The position numbers and the translations under genes were made by a program. From JBFISM01 sp041608535 (GTDB lineage Bacteria; Actinomycetota; Acidimicrobiia; Spongiisociales; UBA5794), in contig JBFISM010000090.1 in assembly GCA_041608535.1 (NCBI GenBank), forward strand, positions 1 to 15,533: a stretch of 15,533 nucleotides of DNA, in the 5' to 3' direction. A model generated the notes under the pieces. That model ran no database searches. It was given only the letters and a program-made list of their open reading frames with translations, and had not been told where the DNA came from. Positions 7,218 through 13,485 of the stretch are shown piece after piece; the first letter of the stretch is position 1, and the number at the start of each line of letters is the position of its first letter.

Positions 7218-7257
7218 TGCGGTGTTGTCTCGGGGCGGGAAGCTGGACGGACGAAAG

Positions 7258-7276
7258 CCTCAACGGCGACTTGAGG
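7258..7276 (+). repeat. Inverted repeat upstream of the FHA gene
   Basis: CCTCAA (7258-7263) and TTGAGG (7271-7276) form a perfect 6-base inverted repeat around 7 bases. It lies in the 80-base gap after gcvH, just upstream of the putative FHA-gene -10 box, so it could be an operator. As a hairpin it lacks a T-run, so a terminator role is less likely. Confidence 0.4.
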
Positions 7277-7285
7277 TGACGGCGC

Positions 7286-7291
7286 TACGAT
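7286..7291 (+). promoter_or_regulatory. Putative leaderless -10 box (TACGAT) of the FHA gene
   Basis: TACGAT is followed by 6 bases and ATG 7298, the spacing expected if transcription starts at the A of ATG. No Shine-Dalgarno precedes this ATG. Confidence 0.45.
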
Positions 7292-7297
7292 GACGCC

Positions 7298-7729
7298 ATG
7301 GCCGACGATCGGCGCTCCGGCGAAGCGCAAGACGACGAATCCCCCCTCGAACACGATCAAACGGTGTTCTATGCGCCCGGGGAAGACACCGCAGGCGTCG
7401 AGAGCGGCCAGCGCGTGGCCGGTGCGTTCCGGTATGCGTTGGTCGTCGAGAGCGGGCCCACGGCGGGTCTTGCGTACGTGCTCGGCGAGGGTCAAACGGT
7501 TGCCGGTCGCAGCGACCGATCCGACATCTTCCTCGGTGATGTGACCGTGTCCCGGGAGCATGCCCGATTCGTCGTCGACGAGACCGGCCTGACGGTGACC
7601 GACGCCGGTTCGACCAACGGCACCTACGTCAACATGGAGCGGGTTGCCGAAGCGACGCTGCGGCCGGGCGACGAAGTCATCATCGGAAAATTCCACCTGC
7701 GGGTGACCGCAGGCGATGCCGGCGGCTGA
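7298..7729 (+). CDS. garA: FHA-domain phospho-switch protein, GarA/OdhI-like
   Basis: 143 residues: a flexible acidic N-terminal tail (about 1-40) followed by one FHA domain. Core phosphothreonine-binding residues are present: Gly70-Arg71-Ser72, Ser85-Arg86-Glu87-His88 and Asn107-Gly-Thr, with Asn112. GarA/OdhI proteins inhibit 2-oxoglutarate dehydrogenase and control glutamate enzymes, and are switched off when a tail Thr is phosphorylated by Ser/Thr kinases and bound by their own FHA domain. Here the tail motif is DQTVF with one Thr (Thr22) directly before Val-Phe, whereas mycobacterial GarA has ETTSVF with two Thr. The order gcvH-FHA-MerR matches the mycobacterial locus. The next gene starts 3 bases after the stop. 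Confidence 0.85.
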   Translation: MADDRRSGEAQDDESPLEHDQTVFYAPGEDTAGVESGQRVAGAFRYALVVESGPTAGLAYVLGEGQTVAGRSDRSDIFLGDVTVSREHARFVVDETGLTVTDAGSTNGTYVNMERVAEATLRPGDEVIIGKFHLRVTAGDAGG

Positions 7730-7732
7730 TCC

Positions 7733-8428
7733 GTGCGAAGCAAAGATGCGCACAGCATCGGCGAGGTGATCGCCGCTCTCAAGAACGAGTTCCCGGATCT
7801 CACCGTATCCAAGGTGCGATTCCTCGAAGGCCAGGGTCTCATCCACCCACAACGCAGTCCGGCCGGCTACCGCATGTTCACCCAGGAAGACGTACGTCGC
7901 ATCCAGTACATCCTGCGTGAGCAGCGTGATCATTTCCTTCCGCTCAAGGTGATCAAATCCAAACTCAGCGCCTGGGAACGAGGCGACGAAGTCGTCGCCG
8001 AGCCCGAGTCCGGCCCGCCCCCAGAAGCGTATTTCGCAACGTCCGGGGTGTCGCTCAGCGGTGAAGAGCTCGGACGCTCAGCCGGGCTCAGCCCGCGCCA
8101 GATCGACGAGCTCGTGGCTACCGGTGTGCTCGAACCGATGGAGTTGCCCGACCACAACCGGGTGTTCCGTGACGAGGACCTCAGCATCGCCAGAGCAGCG
8201 AGCCGGCTGCTGTCGCAGGGTCTGGAGATCCGGCACCTGCGGACGTTACGGCTCGCAGCAGATCGCGAGTTCGACCTGCTCCGCCAGCTCGCCTCGCCGC
8301 TGTTGCGCCATCGCAACCCGGACAACCGCCGGCAAGCTGCGGAGATGCTTGCCGACTGCTCGCAGGCGGGAGCGCAACTCCAAGAGGCCATCGTGCGGGG
8401 CCGGCTCAAGCGACTTCTCGAAGGTTGA
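7733..8428 (+). CDS. ftsR: MerR-family regulator, FtsR/Rv1828-like
   Basis: 231 residues. An N-terminal MerR DNA-binding domain (about 8-80) has SIGEVIAALKNEFPDLTVSKVRFLE and the RDHFLPLKVIKSKL helix. A second winged-helix-like region (about 102-170) contains LSGEELGRSAGLSPRQIDELVATGVL, as in the Rv1828 group, and is followed by a helical tail. There are no clustered Cys, so it is not a metal or redox sensor. Members in Corynebacterium activate ftsZ (FtsR). Identity rests on sequence plus position directly after the GarA-like gene. Start: GTG 7733, 3 bases after the FHA stop, with no good Shine-Dalgarno, so translation probably depends on coupling. Its stop overlaps the next start (TTGA). Confidence 0.85.
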   Translation: MRSKDAHSIGEVIAALKNEFPDLTVSKVRFLEGQGLIHPQRSPAGYRMFTQEDVRRIQYILREQRDHFLPLKVIKSKLSAWERGDEVVAEPESGPPPEAYFATSGVSLSGEELGRSAGLSPRQIDELVATGVLEPMELPDHNRVFRDEDLSIARAASRLLSQGLEIRHLRTLRLAADREFDLLRQLASPLLRHRNPDNRRQAAEMLADCSQAGAQLQEAIVRGRLKRLLEG

Positions 8429-9402
8429 GCCAGAGGGTGTCCGCCAAGTCGTTCGCCGTTGCGCTCGTCCTCAGTGCTGTGGTGCCACCGGCCCCGGTGC
8501 CGGTGGAATCCACTCCGCCGCCCTTGCCCGAGGTGTCAGCGACCGCGTGGGTGCTGTACGCACCCGAGACAGGACGTGTCCTCGACGGACACAACACTGA
8601 TGAGCAACTGCCGATGGCCTCGGTCACCAAGATGATGACGGCACTCGTCGTGCGCGACGTTCTCGCCCTCGACGAGCGGGTACGAGTTTCGGCTGGTGCC
8701 GCCGGCACCGGGGAGGCGGAGATCGGTCTGGTCCCCGGGGAGCGGTGGCTGGTGGAGGATCTGCTCTACGCACTGCTGGTCCGGTCTGGAAACGACGCCG
8801 CCGTGGCGTTGGCCCAGGCCGCCGCCGGCTCGGTCGAGGAGTTTGCCCTGTTGATGAATGCCAAGGCCACCGAGCTGGGTCTCACCAGCTCCTCGTTCAC
8901 CAACCCCCACGGGCTCGACGAGGAAGGTCACTTTTCGACAGCCGAGGATCTCGCCAGGATCGGTGCGGCGTTGCTCCGCGACCCGGTGCTCGCCGAGATG
9001 GTGCGCACCCGTGTGGTCGTCTTCAAAGACGCGCCCAACGGCGGCTCCCGGCTCGCGGTCAATACGAACAAGCTCCTCGGCGTCTACCCGAGCGTGATCG
9101 GCGTGAAGACCGGGTTCACCAACGATGCCGGAAAGGTGCTCGTCGCGGCGATCTCCACGCTCGACGGCCCCATCGTCTCGGTGGTGATGGGCTCCGCCGA
9201 CCACTTCGCCGACAGCCGCGAGCTACTCGAATACGGGCGGAGACTCCGGACTTACAAGGACCTCGCCCACGATGCGGTGAATGGACGGTCGCTTCCCACA
9301 GGGCGCAGCCAGGTGACCGAACTGGCAGACACGGCAATCGGTCAGGAGATCGCAGGCACGCTCCGCTCGATGCTGCCGGCGGTCCTCGGGGGAACCGGTT
9401 GA
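8425..9402 (+). CDS. D-alanyl-D-alanine carboxypeptidase (S11, DacA/PBP5-like)
   Basis: 325 residues, exported. A short signal-like N-terminus (Lys8, then a hydrophobic run to about residue 20 and a Pro-rich linker) is followed by a penicillin-binding catalytic domain. All three active-site motifs are present: Ser66-Val-Thr-Lys69, Ser121-Gly-Asn123 and Lys228-Thr-Gly230. It should trim the terminal D-Ala of peptidoglycan pentapeptides outside the membrane. The C-terminal PBP5 domain and amphipathic anchor look absent, so it may be soluble or cell-wall bound. Start: TTG 8425 overlaps the previous stop (TTGA); GTG 8437 is the alternative and would also leave the signal intact. It sits inside the gcvH-garA-ftsR/BFN/MerR locus, where mycobacteria have no such gene. 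Confidence 0.92.
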   Translation: MSQRVSAKSFAVALVLSAVVPPAPVPVESTPPPLPEVSATAWVLYAPETGRVLDGHNTDEQLPMASVTKMMTALVVRDVLALDERVRVSAGAAGTGEAEIGLVPGERWLVEDLLYALLVRSGNDAAVALAQAAAGSVEEFALLMNAKATELGLTSSSFTNPHGLDEEGHFSTAEDLARIGAALLRDPVLAEMVRTRVVVFKDAPNGGSRLAVNTNKLLGVYPSVIGVKTGFTNDAGKVLVAAISTLDGPIVSVVMGSADHFADSRELLEYGRRLRTYKDLAHDAVNGRSLPTGRSQVTELADTAIGQEIAGTLRSMLPAVLGGTG

Positions 9403-9968
9403 GCGATCCGTACGTCGAGGTCGTCCCCGAAGACGAATTGCAGATCCGCGTCGCCCAGATCGGGTCGGTGATCTCGGGGGACTACGAAGGTCGCAATCCG
9501 GTCTTCGTTGGCGTGCTCAAGGGCGCTGCCGTGTTCCTCGCCGATCTGATCCGCCAGGTCACCATCGAGGTCGAGGTGGACTTCCTCAGCCTCACCAGAT
9601 TCGGCTCGGAAGGGCGGGTGTCGATAGCGATGGACACGAGCATCCCGCTCCAAGGCCGCCACGTCGTGCTCGTCGAGGGCATCGTCGACACGGGGTTGAC
9701 ATTGACGGCCCTGCGCCGTTCGCTCGAGGTGCGTGACGTCGCCAGCGTTGCCACCGTGGCGCTCATCGACAAAGCCACCCGCCGCATCGTCGATGTTCCG
9801 CTGGAGTATCGAGGCTTCGAGGTCGGCGATGAGTTTCTGCTCGGATACGGCCTTGACTGGGAAGGGCGCTACCGCAATGTTCGCTCGCTGTGGGCGGTGA
9901 TGGACCTGGTGACGCTCGCCGAGGAGCCCGAAACTTTCGGCCGTGTGGTCTTCCCGGGCACTGATTGA
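9399..9968 (+). CDS. hpt: Hypoxanthine phosphoribosyltransferase-like enzyme with altered PRPP motif
   Basis: 189 residues, type I phosphoribosyltransferase fold. Purine-salvage features: the LKG loop (40-42), the PRPP loop VEGIVDTG (92-99), Lys125 for the purine, and GFEVGDEFLLGYGLDWEGRYRN-type C-terminal half (written here as a family resemblance) with Asp153. It would convert hypoxanthine or guanine plus PRPP to IMP or GMP. Two oddities stand out: the conserved Glu-Asp pair of the PRPP motif is Glu93-Gly94, and the flexible catalytic loop after Phe68-Gly69 is several residues shorter than usual. Specificity may therefore differ. Start: TTG 9399, overlapping the previous stop (TTGA), with a GGGGG run 6-10 bases upstream; no other start gives a complete N-terminus. 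Confidence 0.85.
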   Translation: MSDPYVEVVPEDELQIRVAQIGSVISGDYEGRNPVFVGVLKGAAVFLADLIRQVTIEVEVDFLSLTRFGSEGRVSIAMDTSIPLQGRHVVLVEGIVDTGLTLTALRRSLEVRDVASVATVALIDKATRRIVDVPLEYRGFEVGDEFLLGYGLDWEGRYRNVRSLWAVMDLVTLAEEPETFGRVVFPGTD

Positions 9969-9991
9969 CAAGCTCGCGACGGTGATAGTCT
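9965..9991 (+). promoter_or_regulatory. Putative promoter of the BFN gene (TTGACA and TAGTCT), leaderless
   Basis: A perfect TTGACA (9965-9970) overlaps the stop codon of hpt. TAGTCT (9986-9991) follows after 15 bases, a short spacer, and ATG comes 6 bases later at 9998. The geometry fits a leaderless transcript. Some read-through from hpt is also likely. Confidence 0.45.
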
Positions 9992-9997
9992 GGTGCC

Positions 9998-10498
9998 ATG
10001 AGCGACCCGGTACCGATGACACTGGTGGGGGTGCGGATCGAACTTCCGAGCCAGACACCAATCTTGCTGCTGCGGGAAGCCGAAGGACGCCGCTATCTCC
10101 CGATCTGGATAGGTGACCATGAGGCCACGGCCATCGTGGTGGCGCTCGAAGGGGTCGAATCACCGCGACCCATGACGCATGATCTGCTCAAGCTCGTGAC
10201 CGAATCGCTCGATGCGCAGGTGAGCCGCGTAGTCGTCACCGAGCTCAACGGTGGTACGTTCTACGCCGATCTGGTCTTCACCCGCAATGGAGAAGAGATC
10301 ACCGTCTCCGCCAGACCCTCCGATGCGATGGCGCTGGCCGCCCGCACCGAGGCCGAGCTGTTCGCCGAGCGTGCGCTGCTCGACGAGGTCGGTGTCGAGA
10401 TCCAGGACGACGAGGAAGAGGAGCAGACGATCGAGCGCTTCAAGGAGTTCCTCGACGACATCAGTCCCGAGGACTTCGTCACCGGCGAGAACGGCTGA
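9998..10498 (+). CDS. Bifunctional nuclease (BFN/DUF151) family protein, Rv1829-like
   Basis: 166 residues: a BFN domain (about 5-125) and an acidic tail with the DDEEEEE-rich segment. Diagnostic pieces are LPIWIGDHEATAI, RPMTHDLL and SARPSDAMALAART. The plant founder of the family has RNase and DNase activity; bacterial members, including mycobacterial Rv1829, are less clear, so the nuclease label is by family only. The position between the two MerR genes follows the Rv1828-Rv1829-Rv1830 order, although dac and hpt are inserted before it here. There is no Shine-Dalgarno before ATG 9998, which fits a leaderless start. A 137-base gap follows. Confidence 0.92.
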   Translation: MSDPVPMTLVGVRIELPSQTPILLLREAEGRRYLPIWIGDHEATAIVVALEGVESPRPMTHDLLKLVTESLDAQVSRVVVTELNGGTFYADLVFTRNGEEITVSARPSDAMALAARTEAELFAERALLDEVGVEIQDDEEEEQTIERFKEFLDDISPEDFVTGENG

Positions 10499-10524
10499 CT
10501 GCCGGTCGCCATCCCGTCCAGGAT

Positions 10525-10546
10525 TTGTCCACAGGGTTGTTGACAA
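10525..10546 (+). promoter_or_regulatory. Inverted pair of DnaA-box-like sites upstream of the second MerR gene
   Basis: TTGTCCACA (10525-10533) matches the DnaA-box form preferred in high-GC actinobacteria. After 4 bases comes TGTTGACAA (10538-10546), which is the inverse of that box with a single mismatch. The second site contains the TTGACA -35 hexamer. This suggests DnaA could bind and control the promoter. It is not an origin: only two boxes are present and no dnaA or dnaN lies nearby. Confidence 0.5.
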
Positions 10547-10569
10547 CTTCCGCTCGGCATCGGTAGGTT
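10540..10569 (+). promoter_or_regulatory. Promoter of the second MerR gene (TTGACA-18-TAGGTT)
   Basis: TTGACA (10540-10545) and TAGGTT (10564-10569) are 18 bases apart, the best housekeeping-type promoter in the window. The predicted leader is about 60 bases and contains the palindrome GTAAGCTTAC (10606-10615) and GAGGGAGG (10622-10629). Confidence 0.6.
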
Positions 10570-10605
10570 GCATCGCCGTAGTTCGCCACACGGAATTACG
10601 TCGGT

Positions 10606-10615
10606 GTAAGCTTAC
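10606..10615 (+). repeat. Perfect 10-base palindrome in the leader of the second MerR gene
   Basis: GTAAGCTTAC is fully self-complementary and lies between the promoter and the ribosome site. A dyad here could be a binding site for the MerR dimer it precedes (autoregulation), but short palindromes also arise by chance. Confidence 0.3.
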
Positions 10616-10635
10616 CGGCACGAGGGAGGCGTCAC

Positions 10636-11172
10636 GTGACCACCAGCGCAGGCCAATCCGCCAGACAGGATCCGCTCATGGCGGAGCCGGCCGATGCTGG
10701 CGAGGCTTCCCCGGAGGGGTGGCGGGCACCGCACGTCTGCAAGCTCGTGGGTATCAGCTACCGCCAGCTCGACTATTGGGCTCGCACCGGGCTCATCCGC
10801 CCGTCCGTCCAAACGGCGCAGGGATCGGGCACGCAGCGGCTGTACGGGTTCTCCGACATCGTTCAGCTCAAGGTGGTCAAGCGTCTGCTGGATGCCGGGA
10901 TGAGCCTCAACAAGATCCGTAGCGCCATGGACATTCTCCGTGAGCAACTCCAGAGCGACCGCCCGCTCGAGGACGTCACGCTGCTGTCCGACGGAACGAC
11001 CATCTACGCCGCACACAGCCCGGACGAGGTGGTGGACGTGTTCCGCCGCGGTCAGGGCGTCTTTGGCATCGCAGTGCGACCCGTCCAGGAGGAGCTGGTC
11101 GGGGAGCTGCACAGCCTCTTCCCCGAGCCGAATGAGGACCCGGCGTCCGTCTCGGAGGCACGAGCCAACTGA
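10636..11172 (+). CDS. MerR-family regulator, Rv1830-like
   Basis: 178 residues. After a disordered tail of about 28 residues, a MerR helix-turn-helix (about 30-100) reads APHVCKLVGISYRQLDYWAR then TGLIRPS, with the LYGFSDIVQLKVVKRLLDAGM helix region. A C-terminal domain (about 115-165) carries TTIYAAHSPDEVVDVFRRGQGVFGI. There are no Cys clusters, so no metal sensing is implied. It matches the second MerR of the mycobacterial locus (Rv1830) in position. Start: GTG 10636 with GAGGGAGG ending 6 bases upstream. It has its own strong promoter with DnaA-like boxes. Its stop overlaps the next gene's likely CTG start (CTGA, 11169-11172), and a GGAGG lies 10 bases before that CTG. Confidence 0.88.
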   Translation: MTTSAGQSARQDPLMAEPADAGEASPEGWRAPHVCKLVGISYRQLDYWARTGLIRPSVQTAQGSGTQRLYGFSDIVQLKVVKRLLDAGMSLNKIRSAMDILREQLQSDRPLEDVTLLSDGTTIYAAHSPDEVVDVFRRGQGVFGIAVRPVQEELVGELHSLFPEPNEDPASVSEARAN

Positions 11173-11621
11173 CGAGCGACGCAACGTTCGAGAGCACGCC
11201 GGCGGACACCACCGAGTTCGCTCACGAAAGCGAGCATCAGTTCGCCAAGCTGCTCGACTTCTACGGAATCGAGTGGGACTACGAACCGCAGGCCTTCGCC
11301 ATCGAATGGGACGAACACGGCGAGCCCACTCGGTACTTCCGTCCGGACTTCTACCTCCCGGACGAGAACCTCTTCATCGAGATCACGACGATGAACCAGA
11401 AACTGGTGACGAAGAAGAATCGCAAGGTCAAGCTGCTGCGATCCCTGTACCCAGCCATCAACTGCAAGGTGTTCTACCAGCGGGACTACCTCAATCTCCT
11501 GGTCAAGTACGAGCTGGCGGACCCCGCCGATCAGGATCTCCCGGCTGCCCCCACTCGCATCCCCGGGCCCCCTCAGGTCGTGAACCTCGGCGACGACGTC
11601 GAGCCTGCTGCGGCGGGTTGA
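11169..11621 (+). CDS. Uncharacterised PD-(D/E)xK-nuclease-like protein with probable CTG start
   Basis: 150 residues if translation starts at CTG 11169. The frame is open from a stop at 11133 and contains no ATG, GTG or TTG before ATG 11391. Starting at 11391 would remove half of an evidently coherent domain. CTG 11169 overlaps the MerR stop as CTGA, the same 4-base pattern as four other junctions here, and GGAGG (11154-11158) is 10 bases upstream. The protein has a helix with Glu20/Glu22, then YGIEWDYEP (32-40), RPDFYLP with Asp60 (58-64), IEIT with Glu71 (70-73) and a Lys-rich segment (78-88). That order resembles PD-(D/E)xK or TnsA/Vsr-like endonuclease cores, but the motif Lys is Thr73. 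Function unknown. gcvT begins 9 bases after the stop. Confidence 0.72.
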   Translation: MTSDATFESTPADTTEFAHESEHQFAKLLDFYGIEWDYEPQAFAIEWDEHGEPTRYFRPDFYLPDENLFIEITTMNQKLVTKKNRKVKLLRSLYPAINCKVFYQRDYLNLLVKYELADPADQDLPAAPTRIPGPPQVVNLGDDVEPAAAG

Positions 11622-11630
11622 TCGGCGGGT

Positions 11631-12674
11631 ATGCCGAGCACCCCGCTGCTGGCTCGTCACCTCGAGCTCGGTGCCAAGATGACCGAGTTCGCCGGCTGGA
11701 CCATGCCGCTCCAGTACGAGGGCGTGCTTGCCGAGCACCACGCGGTACGAACCGGGGCGGGTGTCTTCGACGTTTCTCACCTCGGTCGCTTCACGGTGGA
11801 AGGAGCCGGAGCGACCGATGTGCTGCGGCAGCAACTCTGCAATGACATCGCCAAGGTCGAACCAGAACGGGCGCAGTACACGATGGCACTCAACGAGCAG
11901 GGTGGGGTGGAGGACGACATCATCGTGTGGCGTCTCGACGAGGAGCGCTTCTGGGTGCTGCCCAACGGTGCCAACTTCGGTGACATCGTGGCGAGGTTCG
12001 GCGCCGTCGCACCGCCAACGGTGAACATCCGGCCCGTCCGGGACGAAACCGTGCTCCTCGCCGTCCAAGGCCCCACCACCCCAGCAGGCCTCGAGGAGGT
12101 CTTGGGTGCGGTCCCGGGGCGGTTCCGCGTGATCGCCGGCGAATTCGCCGGCAGTCGCTATTGGGCCGCCGGCACCGGATACACCGGGGAGCGAGGCGCC
12201 GAGGTGTGCGTGCCCGCAGAGACTGCGGCCACCTTGCTCGATGCGGTGCTCGGTACCGGCGCAGTGCCGTGCGGTCTCGGAGCGCGGGACACGCTCCGAC
12301 TCGAAAAGGGCTACCCGCTGTGGGGGCAGGATCTCGACGCCGAGACCACTCCCCTGGAAGCCGGATTGGAGTGGGTGGTCGACTGGGATCACGAGTTCGT
12401 CGGAAAGGAGGCCCTCGAAAGGCAGCGCCGCGCCGGCCTCGCCAAAGAGCTCATCGGGTTCAAGTTGAGCTCGAGGCGGGTGCCTCGACCCGGCTCGGCG
12501 GTCACCGTCGGCGACTCGTCGGGTGTTGTGTCCTCGGGCAACTTCAGCCCGACCCTGGGTGTCGGCATCGGGTTGGCCTACGTCGCCCCTCCCACCGCTG
12601 CGGAGGATGTCGCCGTCACCATCCGCAGCGACACCCATCCGGCGCAACGCATCGAACCGCCTTTCGTGCCGTGA
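11631..12674 (+). CDS. gcvT: Aminomethyltransferase, T protein of glycine cleavage (or close YgfZ/GcvT relative)
   Basis: 347 residues, slightly short for GcvT. It takes the aminomethyl group from lipoylated GcvH to tetrahydrofolate, releasing ammonia and forming methylene-THF. Family features in order: TPLLARHLELGAKMTEFAGW then TMPLQY, GVFDVSHLGRFTVEG, the GGVEDDIIVW segment with Asp95/Asp96 (the catalytic Asp region), TGYTGERGAE, LGARDTLRLEKGYPLWGQD, TPLEAGLEW and a C-terminal barrel domain with SGNFSPTLGVGIGLAYV. VLPNGAN replaces the more usual VVNAxN. ATG 11631 has only a weak ribosome site and lies 9 bases after the previous stop. gcvH upstream supports the role. Confidence 0.93.
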   Translation: MPSTPLLARHLELGAKMTEFAGWTMPLQYEGVLAEHHAVRTGAGVFDVSHLGRFTVEGAGATDVLRQQLCNDIAKVEPERAQYTMALNEQGGVEDDIIVWRLDEERFWVLPNGANFGDIVARFGAVAPPTVNIRPVRDETVLLAVQGPTTPAGLEEVLGAVPGRFRVIAGEFAGSRYWAAGTGYTGERGAEVCVPAETAATLLDAVLGTGAVPCGLGARDTLRLEKGYPLWGQDLDAETTPLEAGLEWVVDWDHEFVGKEALERQRRAGLAKELIGFKLSSRRVPRPGSAVTVGDSSGVVSSGNFSPTLGVGIGLAYVAPPTAAEDVAVTIRSDTHPAQRIEPPFVP

Positions 12675-12697
12675 TCTCGTCGCTGTCGTCGCCGGTG

Positions 12698-12703
12698 TAG
12701 CCT
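12698..12703 (+). promoter_or_regulatory. Putative -10 box (TAGCCT) of ppgK
   Basis: TAGCCT lies in the 64-base gap after gcvT, 35 bases before the ppgK ATG, leaving a leader with GAGG (12730-12733). The same hexamer precedes the gene at 14342. No clear -35 was found. Confidence 0.35.
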
Positions 12704-12738
12704 CCAGCGCCGGCAACCGTGGAGACGACGAGGATTCG

Positions 12739-13485
12739 ATGACGCAGATCTTTGGTGTCGACGTCGGTGGTTCGGGAATCAAAGGTGCCCCGGTCGACCT
12801 GGCACGAGGAACGCTGACGACCGAAAGGGTTCGGATCCCCACACCGCAGCCGGCCACCCCCGATGCCGTGTTCGACACCATCGAGGAGGTGCTGGGGCAG
12901 GCGGAATGGGAGGGACCTGTCGGCGTGTGCGTTCCGGCCGTGGTCGTCGACGGTGTGGCATGGACTGCGGCGAACATCGATCCGAGCTGGATCGGGACGG
13001 ATGCCGCCACCGAGCTGAGCAAGCGCTGCGGCAGCACCGTCACCGTGATCAACGACGCCGATGCCGCCGGTGTCGCCGAGATGCGATACGGGGCAGGGCA
13101 GGGGATTCGCGGCGTCGTCATCGTGCTGACCCTCGGCACCGGTGTCGGCAGCGCGATGTTCGTCGACGGAACGCTCGTGCCCAATACCGAGCTCGGACAC
13201 ATCCACTACAAGCGACGGATTGCCGAGCGCTCGGTGGCGGCGCGTCTCGTCGAGGACGAAGACATGGATCTCGAACGCTGGGCGAAGCGGCTGGATGGCT
13301 ATCTGCAGATGATTCACCGGGGCTTCTTCCCGAGCCGCATCATTCTCGGTGGCGGCATCAGCAAGCGATTCGACGTGTGGGCCGAATGGCTCGACGTGCC
13401 GTGTGACGTCGTTGCCGCCGAGCTGCGCAATCAAGCCGGCATCGTAGGTGCCGCGCTCAATCTCGCCGTGACGGAGGAACTGTGA
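12739..13485 (+). CDS. ppgK: Polyphosphate glucokinase (ROK family)
   Basis: 248 residues, typical for PPGK. It phosphorylates glucose to glucose 6-phosphate using polyphosphate (and usually ATP). Features: phosphate-1 loop GVDVGGSGIKG (6-16), VINDADAAG with catalytic Asp106, LGTGVGSAMFVDG (132-144) and NTELGH (149-154). Like known PPGKs, it lacks the CxCGxxGC zinc motif of other ROK kinases and has the WAKRLDGYL segment that mycobacterial PpgK shares as WAERLQ.Y. The conserved GGGISKRFD near the C-terminus also fits. Start: ATG 12739 with GAGG at 5 bases; upstream in-frame sequence overlaps gcvT and is not coding. Its stop overlaps the hydrolase start (GTGA). Confidence 0.93.
   Translation: MTQIFGVDVGGSGIKGAPVDLARGTLTTERVRIPTPQPATPDAVFDTIEEVLGQAEWEGPVGVCVPAVVVDGVAWTAANIDPSWIGTDAATELSKRCGSTVTVINDADAAGVAEMRYGAGQGIRGVVIVLTLGTGVGSAMFVDGTLVPNTELGHIHYKRRIAERSVAARLVEDEDMDLERWAKRLDGYLQMIHRGFFPSRIILGGGISKRFDVWAEWLDVPCDVVAAELRNQAGIVGAALNLAVTEEL

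Noticed and set aside
10499..10635. Replication origin or small RNA gene in the 137-base gap
   Set aside because: Only two DnaA-like boxes, no AT-rich unwinding region and no dnaA/dnaN nearby. The gap is accounted for by a promoter, leader and ribosome site.
11391..11621. A 76-residue protein starting at ATG 11391
   Set aside because: It begins inside a domain whose upstream half is in frame and coherent, and has no proper Shine-Dalgarno; the CTG-started form is more likely.
11052..13202. A 716-codon open frame on the minus strand opposite the nuclease-like gene, gcvT and ppgK
   Set aside because: It is antisense to three genes with clear family motifs, its translation has no recognisable domain, and long antisense frames are common in GC-rich DNA.
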